From assembly GCA_002418465.1 (NCBI GenBank), contig DIEE01000077.1:1-51140 (forward strand): a stretch of 51,140 bases of DNA, in the 5' to 3' direction. Position 1 is the first letter of the stretch; every line of letters starts with the position of its first letter. A program made the translations under genes and the position numbers. This DNA comes from Pseudomonas sp. UBA5782 (lineage in GTDB: Bacteria; Pseudomonadota; Gammaproteobacteria; Pseudomonadales; Pseudomonadaceae). Below the pieces are notes generated by a model. The model saw only the letters and a list, made by a program, of their open reading frames with translations, searched no databases and was not told the origin of the DNA. Positions 24,093-34,122 of the stretch are shown here, one piece after another.

Positions 24093-25520
24093 TTAGGCGA
24101 TCTGAGCGGCAGCTTCATATTCCGCCGGCTTGGCTGAACGCACGGTGCGCCAGGTGTTGTAGGCCATCAGCAGCATGCCGGTCAGGAAGAACGCACCGCC
24201 GATCATGCGCACCAGATAGCCGGGATGACTGGCTTCCAGCGCTTCGACAAAGGAGTACGTCAGGGTGCCGTCTTCGTTGATCGCGCGCCACATCAGACCT
24301 TGGGTGATACCGTTGACCCACATCGAAGCGATGTAGAGAACGGTGCCGATGGTGGCGAGCCAGAAATGCGCATTGATCAGGCCGACACTGTGCATCTGCT
24401 GGCGAGCGAACACTTTGGGAATCAGGTGGTACAGCGAGCCGATGGAGATCATTGCCACCCAACCGAGAGCGCCGGCGTGTACGTGGCCTATGGTCCAGTC
24501 GGTGTAGTGGGAGAGGGCGTTGACGGTCTTGATCGCCATCATCGGGCCTTCGAAGGTCGACATCCCATAGAACGCGAGTGATACCACCAAGAAGCGCAGG
24601 ATTGGGTCGGTACGCAATTTGTGCCACGCGCCGGACAGGGTCATCATCCCGTTGATCATGCCGCCCCAGCTCGGAGCGAGCAGGATGATCGACATTGCCA
24701 TGCCCAGGCTCTGTGCCCAATCGGGTAATGCGGTGTAGTGCAGATGGTGCGGGCCGGCCCAAATATAGACGGAGATCAATGCCCAGAAGTGCACGATTGA
24801 GAGACGATACGAATAGATAGGCCGCTCGGCCTGCTTGGGAACGAAGTAATACATCATCCCGAGGAAACCCGCAGTAAGGAAGAAACCTACGGCGTTGTGG
24901 CCATACCACCACTGGATCATCGCATCAGTTGCGCCAGAGTAGAGCGAGTACGACTTGAAGGCACCTACGGGAAGTTCCATGTTATTTACTACATGGAGTA
25001 GGGCGACAGTTAGAATGAATCCGCCGTAAAACCAGTTGCCCACATAGATGTGTTTGGTCTTGCGCTTGACTATGGTGCCGAAGAAAGTAATCGCATAACT
25101 GACCCAGACGATGGTGATCAGGATGTCGATCGGCCATTCCAGCTCGGCGTATTCCTTGGAAGACGTGTAACCCATTGGCAGGGTTATCACCGCTAGCACT
25201 ATTACCGCTTGCCATCCCCAAAACGTGAAAGCCGCCAGGCCGTCTGAGATAAGACGTGCTTGCGATGTGCGCTGCACGACGTAATAGGATGTGGCGAACA
25301 GTGCACACCCGCCGAAGGCAAAGATCACTGCGTTGGTGTGGAGAGGGCGCAATCGGCCAAAGCTGGCCCAGGGCGTATCAAAGTTGAGCTCCGGCCATAC
25401 CAATTGCGCAGCAATCAGAACGCCGAGTCCCATTCCAACGACCCCCCAGATCACCGTCATAATGGCGAACTGGCGGACCACCTTGTAGTTATAAGCAGTC
25501 TGATGGATGGCTGTGCTCAT
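24093..25520 (-). CDS. ccoN1: cbb3 oxidase catalytic subunit CcoN, operon 1
   Basis: A 475-residue haem-copper oxidase subunit with 12 membrane helices. Conserved His ligands for haem b, haem b3 and CuB lie in RPLHTNAVIFAFG, YIWAGPHHLHYTALPDW and HYTDWTIGHVHAGALGW. It reduces oxygen to water with proton pumping. The start is ATG 25520 (MSTAIHQTAYNYKVVRQ), by alignment with copy 2; the 11-codon extension upstream is not supported. The first half of the gene is less GC-rich than its surroundings (48% by hand count over 24961-25140), while other stretches are identical to ccoN2. Confidence 0.96.
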   Translation of the reverse strand: MSTAIHQTAYNYKVVRQFAIMTVIWGVVGMGLGVLIAAQLVWPELNFDTPWASFGRLRPLHTNAVIFAFGGCALFATSYYVVQRTSQARLISDGLAAFTFWGWQAVIVLAVITLPMGYTSSKEYAELEWPIDILITIVWVSYAITFFGTIVKRKTKHIYVGNWFYGGFILTVALLHVVNNMELPVGAFKSYSLYSGATDAMIQWWYGHNAVGFFLTAGFLGMMYYFVPKQAERPIYSYRLSIVHFWALISVYIWAGPHHLHYTALPDWAQSLGMAMSIILLAPSWGGMINGMMTLSGAWHKLRTDPILRFLVVSLAFYGMSTFEGPMMAIKTVNALSHYTDWTIGHVHAGALGWVAMISIGSLYHLIPKVFARQQMHSVGLINAHFWLATIGTVLYIASMWVNGITQGLMWRAINEDGTLTYSFVEALEASHPGYLVRMIGGAFFLTGMLLMAYNTWRTVRSAKPAEYEAAAQIA

Positions 25521-25573
25521 GCTAGGGGTTCCACGGTTAATGGAGAAAATCAAAGGGGCAAAAAAGCGGCGGC

Positions 25574-25603
25574 AGTATGTAGAAAGCCCCTAGTCAATGC
25601 AAT
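25574..25603 (-). promoter_or_regulatory. Possible sigma70 promoter of ccoNOQP-1; rest of the 339-base gap
   Basis: On the minus strand TTGCAT (25603-25598) and CATACT (25579-25574) are spaced by 18 bases, a weak sigma70-like pair about 55 bases before ccoN1. No TTGAY-N4-RTCAA Anr box is visible anywhere between 25521 and 25859. That fits a constitutively expressed first oxidase. The gap otherwise holds the terminator of ccoP2 and no gene I can support. Confidence 0.35.
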
Positions 25604-25824
25604 GACGTAGCCGGCGAGCAAAATCCTGAGGCATCTGGATGAGGCCGATGGTGTCAGTCGCGTCACTGGGAGCTTAGGCAGGCCATTATTCTATGGACTT
25701 GCCTGCATATGGGCGGCTGGCTGCTGTGCCGCTGGAAAGCTAGCTTAGTGCAGGAATCTGGCGGGGGGGGTGTTATGAGGAGGAGAGTGCGACGCTTGGT
25801 CGCATGATTGAGGCGGGAAAGGAG

Positions 25825-25850
25825 CATGACGGCGCTTTCGCGCCGTCATG
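25825..25850 (-). terminator. Terminator of ccoNOQP-2
   Basis: CATGACGGCG (25825-25834) pairs perfectly with CGCCGTCATG (25841-25850), loop CTTTCG, about 10 bases beyond the ccoP2 stop. On the minus strand it is followed by CTCCTTTCCC. It separates the two oxidase operons. Confidence 0.75.
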
Positions 25851-25859
25851 AGTTGCGGC

Positions 25860-26798
25860 TTACTTACCGGCTACGTGTTCCTGCTGCTGTTGCGACAGGC
25901 TGTACACATAGGCAGCGAGCAGATGCACCTTGTCGTTGCCAAGGTGATCTTCTTGTGCCGGCATTTGGCCGTTGCGGCCATAACGGACGGTTTGTTGTAT
26001 CTGCGCGAGGCTGGAGCCATAGATCCAACCCGCTGGGTGCGTCAGATCAGGCGCCCCCATCATCGCCATGCCTTGGCCGGTCGCGCCATGGCACGCAGCG
26101 CAGTTGCCGTTGAACACTTGCTGACCTGCCGCTACATCTACTTGGGTACCTTCCGGCAGTTTTTGCCCGGCCAGTTCCTGTTTGACGTATGCGGCAACGT
26201 TCTTCACGCCTTCGTCACCGAGAATCTCGCCCCAGGCCGGCATGGCAGCAAAGCGGCCGTGCAGGATGCTGGTCTTGATGGTGTCCGGATCACCGCCCCA
26301 GCGCCAGTTGCTATCGGTGAGGTTGGGGAAACCAACCGCGCCTTTCGCATCCGAACCATGGCAAACCGAGCAGTAGGTGGCGAAAAGGCGTCCGCCCATC
26401 TTCAGCGCGTGCTCATCCTTGGCGACATCGGCAATGCTCATCGATGCGTATTTGGCGAAGATCGGGCCGTATTCAGCGTTCGCCCGGTCAACTTCACGCT
26501 GCCATTGCTTGGTTTGAGTCCAGCCGCCTTCGTAACCTGGTAGTACACCTTTCCAGTTGCCCAGACCGGGGTACAGAGCTAGATAGACAATCGCAAAAAT
26601 AATGGTGCCGACGAACAGCAGGAACCACCATTTTGGCAGCGGGTTGTCGTACTCCTCGATGCCATCGAAGGAGTGACCTAGCGTCTGATCGGTACTGCCT
26701 TTTTGTTCGCCCTTGCGAGTGGCGAAAACCAACCAGAGCAGCGCCACTAACGTGCCGATGGTCAGGAGGGTTATGTACCAACTCCAGAAAGAAGTCAT
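25860..26798 (-). CDS. ccoP2: cbb3 oxidase diheme subunit CcoP, operon 2
   Basis: A 312-residue paralogue of CcoP1 with the same two anchoring helices and DGIEEYDNPLPKWW. Its haem motifs are CSVCH and CAACH. It differs mainly in the loop after the second helix (PGYEGGWTQTKQWQREVDRA), in the spacer between haems and at the C-terminus. The ATG overlaps the ccoQ2 stop. It is last in ccoNOQP-2, followed by a clear terminator. Confidence 0.96.
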   Translation of the reverse strand: MTSFWSWYITLLTIGTLVALLWLVFATRKGEQKGSTDQTLGHSFDGIEEYDNPLPKWWFLLFVGTIIFAIVYLALYPGLGNWKGVLPGYEGGWTQTKQWQREVDRANAEYGPIFAKYASMSIADVAKDEHALKMGGRLFATYCSVCHGSDAKGAVGFPNLTDSNWRWGGDPDTIKTSILHGRFAAMPAWGEILGDEGVKNVAAYVKQELAGQKLPEGTQVDVAAGQQVFNGNCAACHGATGQGMAMMGAPDLTHPAGWIYGSSLAQIQQTVRYGRNGQMPAQEDHLGNDKVHLLAAYVYSLSQQQQEHVAGK

Positions 26799-26980
26799 TC
26801 GTTGTTACTCCTAGAATCTTGCTGGTCGTGCGTCTTGGTTCTGGGCTCATCAGCGAAAGGCAGGTTGGCGGCTTCATCGAAGCTTTGCTTACGCCGACTG
26901 CTGTAGGCCCAAAGCACGACACCGACGAAAGCGACGCATACCAATATGGTGCCAAGGCCGCGAAGAGTCCCGATATCCAT
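26795..26980 (-). CDS. ccoQ2: cbb3 oxidase subunit CcoQ, operon 2
   Basis: A 61-residue single-helix subunit (MDIGTLRGLGTILVCVAFVG) with the conserved FDEAANLPFADE and a polar tail that differs from copy 1. It overlaps ccoP2 by 4 bases and follows ccoO2 after 5 bases. Confidence 0.93.
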   Translation of the reverse strand: MDIGTLRGLGTILVCVAFVGVVLWAYSSRRKQSFDEAANLPFADEPRTKTHDQQDSRSNNE

Positions 26981-26985
26981 GAGCG

Positions 26986-27597
26986 TTACCGTTTGTTCTT
27001 CAGTGAGGTACCCAGGACCTGCAGATAGGCGACCAACGCGTCCATCTCGGTTTTACCTTTGACGGAGTCGGCAGCAGCGCCAATGTCGTCGTCGGTGTAT
27101 GGAACGCCCAAGGTTTTCATGGCCTTGAGTTTCGCGGCGGTGTCTTTGCCGTCGAGACGGTTTTCGACCAGCCACGGATAGGCGGGCATCTTCGACTCGG
27201 GAACCACGTTGCGCGGGTTGTACAGGTGCGCACGGTGCCAATCGTCGGAGTAGCGAGCGCCAACGCGAGCCAGATCCGGGCCGGTACGCTTGGAACCCCA
27301 CAGGAACGGGTGGTCCCAAACGCTTTCACCGGCGACCGAGTAGTGACCATAACGCTCGGTTTCCGCGCGGAACGGACGGACCATCTGCGAGTGGCAACCT
27401 ACACAGCCTTCGCGAATGTAGATGTCGCGACCTTCCAGCTGCAGCGCGGTATAGGGCTTGAGGCCCTCGACTGGCTGCGTGGTTTCCTGCTGGAAGAACA
27501 GCGGCACGATTTGGACCAGGCCACCGATGCTTACTGCCAGAACCATGAAGAGAGCGAGCAGGCCGACGTTTTTCTCAAGAATTTCATGCTTTTTCAT
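26986..27597 (-). CDS. ccoO2: cbb3 oxidase monoheme subunit CcoO, operon 2
   Basis: A 203-residue paralogue of CcoO1 with one N-terminal anchor and the haem motif CVGCH at the same place. Differences are concentrated near residues 37-53 and 168-185, while the central part is nearly identical. ATG 27597 is 12 bases after the ccoN2 stop. Confidence 0.96.
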   Translation of the reverse strand: MKKHEILEKNVGLLALFMVLAVSIGGLVQIVPLFFQQETTQPVEGLKPYTALQLEGRDIYIREGCVGCHSQMVRPFRAETERYGHYSVAGESVWDHPFLWGSKRTGPDLARVGARYSDDWHRAHLYNPRNVVPESKMPAYPWLVENRLDGKDTAAKLKAMKTLGVPYTDDDIGAAADSVKGKTEMDALVAYLQVLGTSLKNKR

Positions 27598-27609
27598 CGC
27601 GAGCTCTCC

Positions 27610-29034
27610 TTAGGCCATCTTCGCCGCAGCTTCGATCTGCGCCGGCTCGGCGTCACGCACGGTGCGCCAGGTGTTGTAGGCCATCAGCAGCATGCCGCTG
27701 AAGAAGATAGCGCCGCCGATGACCCGGACGACGAAGCCTGGGTGGCTTGCGACCAGCGTTTCGGCGAAGGAGTAGGTCAGGGTTCCGTCTTCGTTGACTG
27801 CGCGCCACATCAGACCTTGGGCGATGCCGTTGACCCACATCGAAGCGATGTAGAGAACGGTGCCGATGGTTGCGAGCCAGAAGTGACCGTTGATCAAGCC
27901 GACGCTGTGCATCTGCTCGCGGCCGAAGATCTTCGGAATCATGTGGTACAGCGAACCGATCGACACCATGGCGACCCAGCCGAGAGCGCCGGCGTGTACG
28001 TGGCCAATGGTCCAGTCGGTGTAGTGGGAGAGCGCGTTGACGGTCTTGATCGCCATCATCGGGCCTTCGAAGGTCGACATGCCGTAGAAAGCCAGCGATA
28101 CCACCAGGAAGCGCAGGATCGGGTCGGTACGCAATTTGTGCCACGCGCCGGACAGGGTCATCATCCCGTTGATCATGCCGCCCCAGCTAGGAGCCAGAAG
28201 AATCAGCGACATCACCATGCCCAGGCTTTGCGCCCAATCGGGCAGCGCGGTGTAGTGAAGGTGGTGAGGACCCGCCCAGATGTAGACGGCGATCAGTGCC
28301 CAGAAGTGCACGATCGAAAGGCGGTAGGAGTACACCGGGCGGCCCGCTTGCTTCGGTACGAAGTAGTACATCATCCCGAGGAAGCCTGCAGTGAGGAAGA
28401 AGCCTACTGCGTTGTGGCCGTACCACCATTGGATCATCGCATCGGTCGCGCCTGAGTAGAGCGAGTACGACTTCGTGAAGGTAACCGGGATTTCCAGGTT
28501 GTTCACCACGTGCAGCAGAGCAACGGTGAGGATGAAGGCGCCGAAAAACCAGTTACCCACATAGATGTGGGTGGTTTTTCGGGTGATCAGCGTGCCGAAG
28601 AAGACGATGGCGTAGCTTACCCACACCACGGTGATCAGCAGGTCGATCGGCCATTCCAGCTCGGCGTATTCTTTGGAAGTCGTGATACCCAGCGGAAGAG
28701 TTACCGCTGCGAGCACGATCACCAATTGCCAGCCCCAGAATGTGAAAGCCGCCAACTTCGGAGCGAAGAGGCGTGTCTGGCAAGTGCGTTGCACTGCGTA
28801 GTAGGTGGTGGAAAACAATGCGCAACCGCCGAAAGCGAAGATCACCGCATTGGTATGCAGTGGTCGCAAACGACCGAAGCTGGTCCAGGGAAGGTTAAGG
28901 TTAAGTTCCGGCCAGGCCAATTGGGCGGCGATGAATACGCCGAGCCCCATCCCGACGATTCCCCAAACCACCGTCATAATGGCGAATTGGCGGACCACCT
29001 TGTAGTTGTAGGCGGTACTGGTTGCTGTGTTCAT
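27610..29034 (-). CDS. ccoN2: cbb3 oxidase catalytic subunit CcoN, operon 2
   Basis: A 474-residue catalytic subunit with the same His-ligand motifs as copy 1. The start is ATG 29034 (MNTATSTAYNYKVVRQ); the open frame continues 67 codons further, but that part covers the promoter and lacks homology. A perfect Anr box lies 79 bases upstream, so this operon should be induced at low oxygen. In P. aeruginosa the equivalent second operon behaves this way (established for that species; inferred here). Confidence 0.96.
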   Translation of the reverse strand: MNTATSTAYNYKVVRQFAIMTVVWGIVGMGLGVFIAAQLAWPELNLNLPWTSFGRLRPLHTNAVIFAFGGCALFSTTYYAVQRTCQTRLFAPKLAAFTFWGWQLVIVLAAVTLPLGITTSKEYAELEWPIDLLITVVWVSYAIVFFGTLITRKTTHIYVGNWFFGAFILTVALLHVVNNLEIPVTFTKSYSLYSGATDAMIQWWYGHNAVGFFLTAGFLGMMYYFVPKQAGRPVYSYRLSIVHFWALIAVYIWAGPHHLHYTALPDWAQSLGMVMSLILLAPSWGGMINGMMTLSGAWHKLRTDPILRFLVVSLAFYGMSTFEGPMMAIKTVNALSHYTDWTIGHVHAGALGWVAMVSIGSLYHMIPKIFGREQMHSVGLINGHFWLATIGTVLYIASMWVNGIAQGLMWRAVNEDGTLTYSFAETLVASHPGFVVRVIGGAIFFSGMLLMAYNTWRTVRDAEPAQIEAAAKMA

Positions 29035-29087
29035 GTATGGGCTTCCATCCACGGTTTTGGGCAGATTTCTAATAAAGCGGGGCAAGG

Positions 29088-29789
29088 ATGGTGAAAGGGG
29101 GCGGGAGGGGTATTGATGCGGATCAACGTCTTCAGGACGGTGCTCCGGAGCACTGGATCTGGACTCGTCCGGAGGCGCCACCAGCAGCAACGCTGCTGCT
29201 TGCACACGGGGCCGGAGCACCGATGGACAGCCCATTCATGGAGTCGATGGCGCGCCGCTTGGCGGGACGCGGTGTGGCTGTCGTGCGCTTCGAGTTTCCT
29301 TACATGGCGGCGCGCCGGCAGGATGGCGTCAGGCGTCTTCCGAATCCGCAGGCGCAACTGCTTGATTCGTGGCGGTGGACCTATGCCCTTGTGCGACAGC
29401 AGGTCACAGGTGTTTTGGCGGTTGGCGGAAAGTCGATGGGCGGACGGATGGCCAGCATGCTGGCGGATGAGATTGGGGCCGATGCGCTGGTTTGTCTGGG
29501 CTATCCATTCCATGCGCCGGGAAAGCAGGGCAAGCCACGCGTCGAGCATCTGAAGTCGCTCCAGACGCCGACGCTGATCGTGCAGGGGGAACGCGACCGT
29601 ATGGGAACGGCCCCGGAGGTCGAAGGCTATACGTTGGCGTCGAGTATCGAGGTTCTCTGGCTGGAGGCTGCCGATCACGATCTGAAGCCGACCAAAGCTT
29701 CGGGCTTCACTCACGACGGCTATCTTGATAGGGCCGCCGAGGCCATTGCACGCCTCCTCGGACACATCGCAAAGACGTCTGCGGACTGA
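29088..29789 (+). CDS. Alpha/beta hydrolase, KANL3/Tex30-like
   Basis: A 233-residue alpha/beta-hydrolase-fold protein. It shows an oxyanion-side LLAHGAGAPMDSPFM, the nucleophile elbow GGKSMGGRMAS (Ser in GKSMGG), an acid region LIVQGERDRMG and a His in AADHDLKP. This pattern matches the KANL3/Tex30 dienelactone-hydrolase-like family, whose substrates are largely unknown. ATG 29088 is the only good start in frame. The Anr box for ccoN2 (29113-29126) lies inside its first codons, so the 5' end doubles as the regulatory region of the divergent operon. It ends just before a terminator shared with acnA. Confidence 0.85.
   Translation: MVKGGGRGIDADQRLQDGAPEHWIWTRPEAPPAATLLLAHGAGAPMDSPFMESMARRLAGRGVAVVRFEFPYMAARRQDGVRRLPNPQAQLLDSWRWTYALVRQQVTGVLAVGGKSMGGRMASMLADEIGADALVCLGYPFHAPGKQGKPRVEHLKSLQTPTLIVQGERDRMGTAPEVEGYTLASSIEVLWLEAADHDLKPTKASGFTHDGYLDRAAEAIARLLGHIAKTSAD
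29113..29126 (-). promoter_or_regulatory. Perfect Anr/FNR box for ccoNOQP-2
   Basis: TTGAT-GCGG-ATCAA matches the Anr consensus at every defined base. Placing it about 41.5 bases before the start site puts transcription near 29078, leaving a ~44-base leader before ccoN2. The -10 candidate at that spacing (CATCCT, 29090-29085) is poor, as is usual for activator-dependent promoters. Confidence 0.88.
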
Positions 29790-29790
29790 T

Positions 29791-29815
29791 CGAGTGGCTG
29801 CTCACCAGCCACTCG
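29791..29815. terminator. Bidirectional terminator between the hydrolase gene and acnA
   Basis: CGAGTGGCTG (29791-29800) pairs perfectly with CAGCCACTCG (29806-29815), loop CTCAC, between the two convergent stops, which are 36 bases apart. T-runs are weak on both sides. Confidence 0.65.
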
Positions 29816-29825
29816 AAACGGGTGG

Positions 29826-32501
<2,676 letters not shown>

Positions 32502-32781
32502 TTGCGTATCTCCTTGCGGCCCACGGTCGAGGGCGTTGCCGGTGGCGCCGGATCGAGCCGGCTCCTTGAGTGCGAGGTATCGCTGGCGGTCGGCGCAAAA
32601 CGCTGCGGGCTGGCCGATATGGCCGGGCCAGAGGCTCTGCGAAGCAGCTTCGCTTTAGCGGCGCCGCCATTCACTGGACAGACCGATACGCCCACGGTTC
32701 CCGCGTCGGCTATCATGCGCGACCCGCCTGGGGCCGTATCGCGGCTCTTTGGCGCGGTTGCCCGCATCTGGAGAAGCCCCC

Positions 32782-33834
32782 TTGGATACGCTGTTGCTGC
32801 ATTGCCGCCCCGGTTTCGAAAACGAAGTCTGCGCCGAGATCGCCGAGCACGCGGCGCGCCTGGAGGTTGCCGGATATTCCAAGGCGAAGCCGAGCAGCGC
32901 CTATGCCGAGTTCGTCTGCAGCGAGGCCGGCGGCAGCGCCAGGCTGATGCACAAGCTGGCGTTCGCCGGGCTGATCTTTCCTCGCCAATGGGCGCGTGGC
33001 GAATACCTGCAGCTACCCGAGACCAAGCGCATCGAGGTGCTGCTCGAGCAACTGCAGCACTATCCGGTGTGCGGCAGTCTGTGGCTGGAAGTGTTCGACA
33101 CCAACGAGGGTAAGGAACTGTCGAATTTCTGCAAGAAGTTCGAGGCGCCGTTGCGCAAGGCGTTGCTCCAGGCCGGGCGGCTGGTCGATGACGCGAGCAA
33201 GCCGCGCTTGTTGCTGACCTTCAAGAGTGGCCGCGAGGTATTCCTCGGTATCGCCGAGACCGATAACAGCGCGCTCTGGCCGATGGGCATCCCGCGCTTG
33301 AAGTTTCCCCGCGAGGCGCCGAGCCGCTCGACACTGAAGCTCGAGGAGGCCTGGCACACCTTCATTCCGCGCGCGCAGTGGGACGAGCGGCTGGCGGACG
33401 ACATGACCGGCGTCGACCTCGGCGCCGCGCCCGGCGGCTGGACCTACCAGCTGGTTCGCCGCGGCATGCTGGTGACCGCCATCGACAACGGCCCGATGGC
33501 GCAGAGCCTGATGGACACCGGGCTGGTCCAGCACCTGATGGTCGACGGCTTCACCTGGAAACCGAAACGGCCCGTCGACTGGATGGTCTGCGATATCGTC
33601 GAGAAGCCGGCGCGCAATGCCGCGCTGCTGGAAACCTGGATCGGCGAGGGGCTGTGCCGCGAGGCAGTGGTCAACCTCAAGCTGCCGATGAAGCAGCGCT
33701 ACGCCGAAGTGCGGCGCCTGCTGCTGCGCCTTGAGGAGAGCTTCGCCGCGCGGCGGATCAAGGTCTCGATCGCCTGCAAGCAGCTCTATCACGACCGCGA
33801 GGAAGTGACCTGCCATCTGCGCCGGCTGTCCTGA
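32782..33834 (+). CDS. rlmM: 23S rRNA C2498 2'-O-ribose methyltransferase
   Basis: A 350-residue RlmM. It has an N-terminal THUMP-like domain (LLLHCRPGFENEVCAEIAEHA) and a Rossmann methyltransferase core with the SAM motif DLGAAPGGWTYQL. The catalytic Lys/Asp/Lys residues fall in the family blocks around SRSTLKLEEAWHTF, WMVCDIVEKPARN and VVNLKLPMKQRY. The start is TTG 32782 (MDTLLLHCRPGF), which fits the family and has GGAG 8 bases upstream; the in-frame ATG at 32749 would add 11 residues not found in homologues. It is divergent from acnA. Confidence 0.95.
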   Translation: MDTLLLHCRPGFENEVCAEIAEHAARLEVAGYSKAKPSSAYAEFVCSEAGGSARLMHKLAFAGLIFPRQWARGEYLQLPETKRIEVLLEQLQHYPVCGSLWLEVFDTNEGKELSNFCKKFEAPLRKALLQAGRLVDDASKPRLLLTFKSGREVFLGIAETDNSALWPMGIPRLKFPREAPSRSTLKLEEAWHTFIPRAQWDERLADDMTGVDLGAAPGGWTYQLVRRGMLVTAIDNGPMAQSLMDTGLVQHLMVDGFTWKPKRPVDWMVCDIVEKPARNAALLETWIGEGLCREAVVNLKLPMKQRYAEVRRLLLRLEESFAARRIKVSIACKQLYHDREEVTCHLRRLS

Positions 33835-33882
33835 GCGCGGCGCATCGGCGACAATGGCCGCCAGCCTTCCTGGAGTACCCCG

Positions 33883-34122
33883 ATGTCTCTGCAACACGAC
33901 GCCGTTCTCGACGCCACCGGTCTCAACTGTCCCGAGCCGGTGATGATGCTGCACAACCAGGTGCGCGACCTGCCCGCCGGCGGGCTGCTCAAGGTGATCG
34001 CCACCGATCCGTCGACGCGCCGCGACATCCCCAAGTTCTGCGTTTTCCTCGGCCATGACCTGGTCGAGCAGCAGGAAGAGGGCGGTACTTACCTCTACTG
34101 GATCCGCAAGAAGCTCGACTAG
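33883..34122 (+). CDS. tusA: Sulfurtransferase TusA
   Basis: A 79-residue TusA with the active-site CPEPV motif (Cys16) in LDATGLNCPEPVMML. It relays sulfur for tRNA thiolation and related pathways. The CTGGAG ribosome site lies upstream of ATG 33883. It follows rlmM by 48 bases, and its TAG stop shares the palindrome CTAG with the stop of the convergent transporter gene. Confidence 0.95.
   Translation: MSLQHDAVLDATGLNCPEPVMMLHNQVRDLPAGGLLKVIATDPSTRRDIPKFCVFLGHDLVEQQEEGGTYLYWIRKKLD

Noticed and set aside
29035..29235. 67-codon N-terminal extension of ccoN2
   Set aside because: It covers the promoter and Anr box, has no homology to CcoN, and copy 1 begins at the equivalent of 29034.
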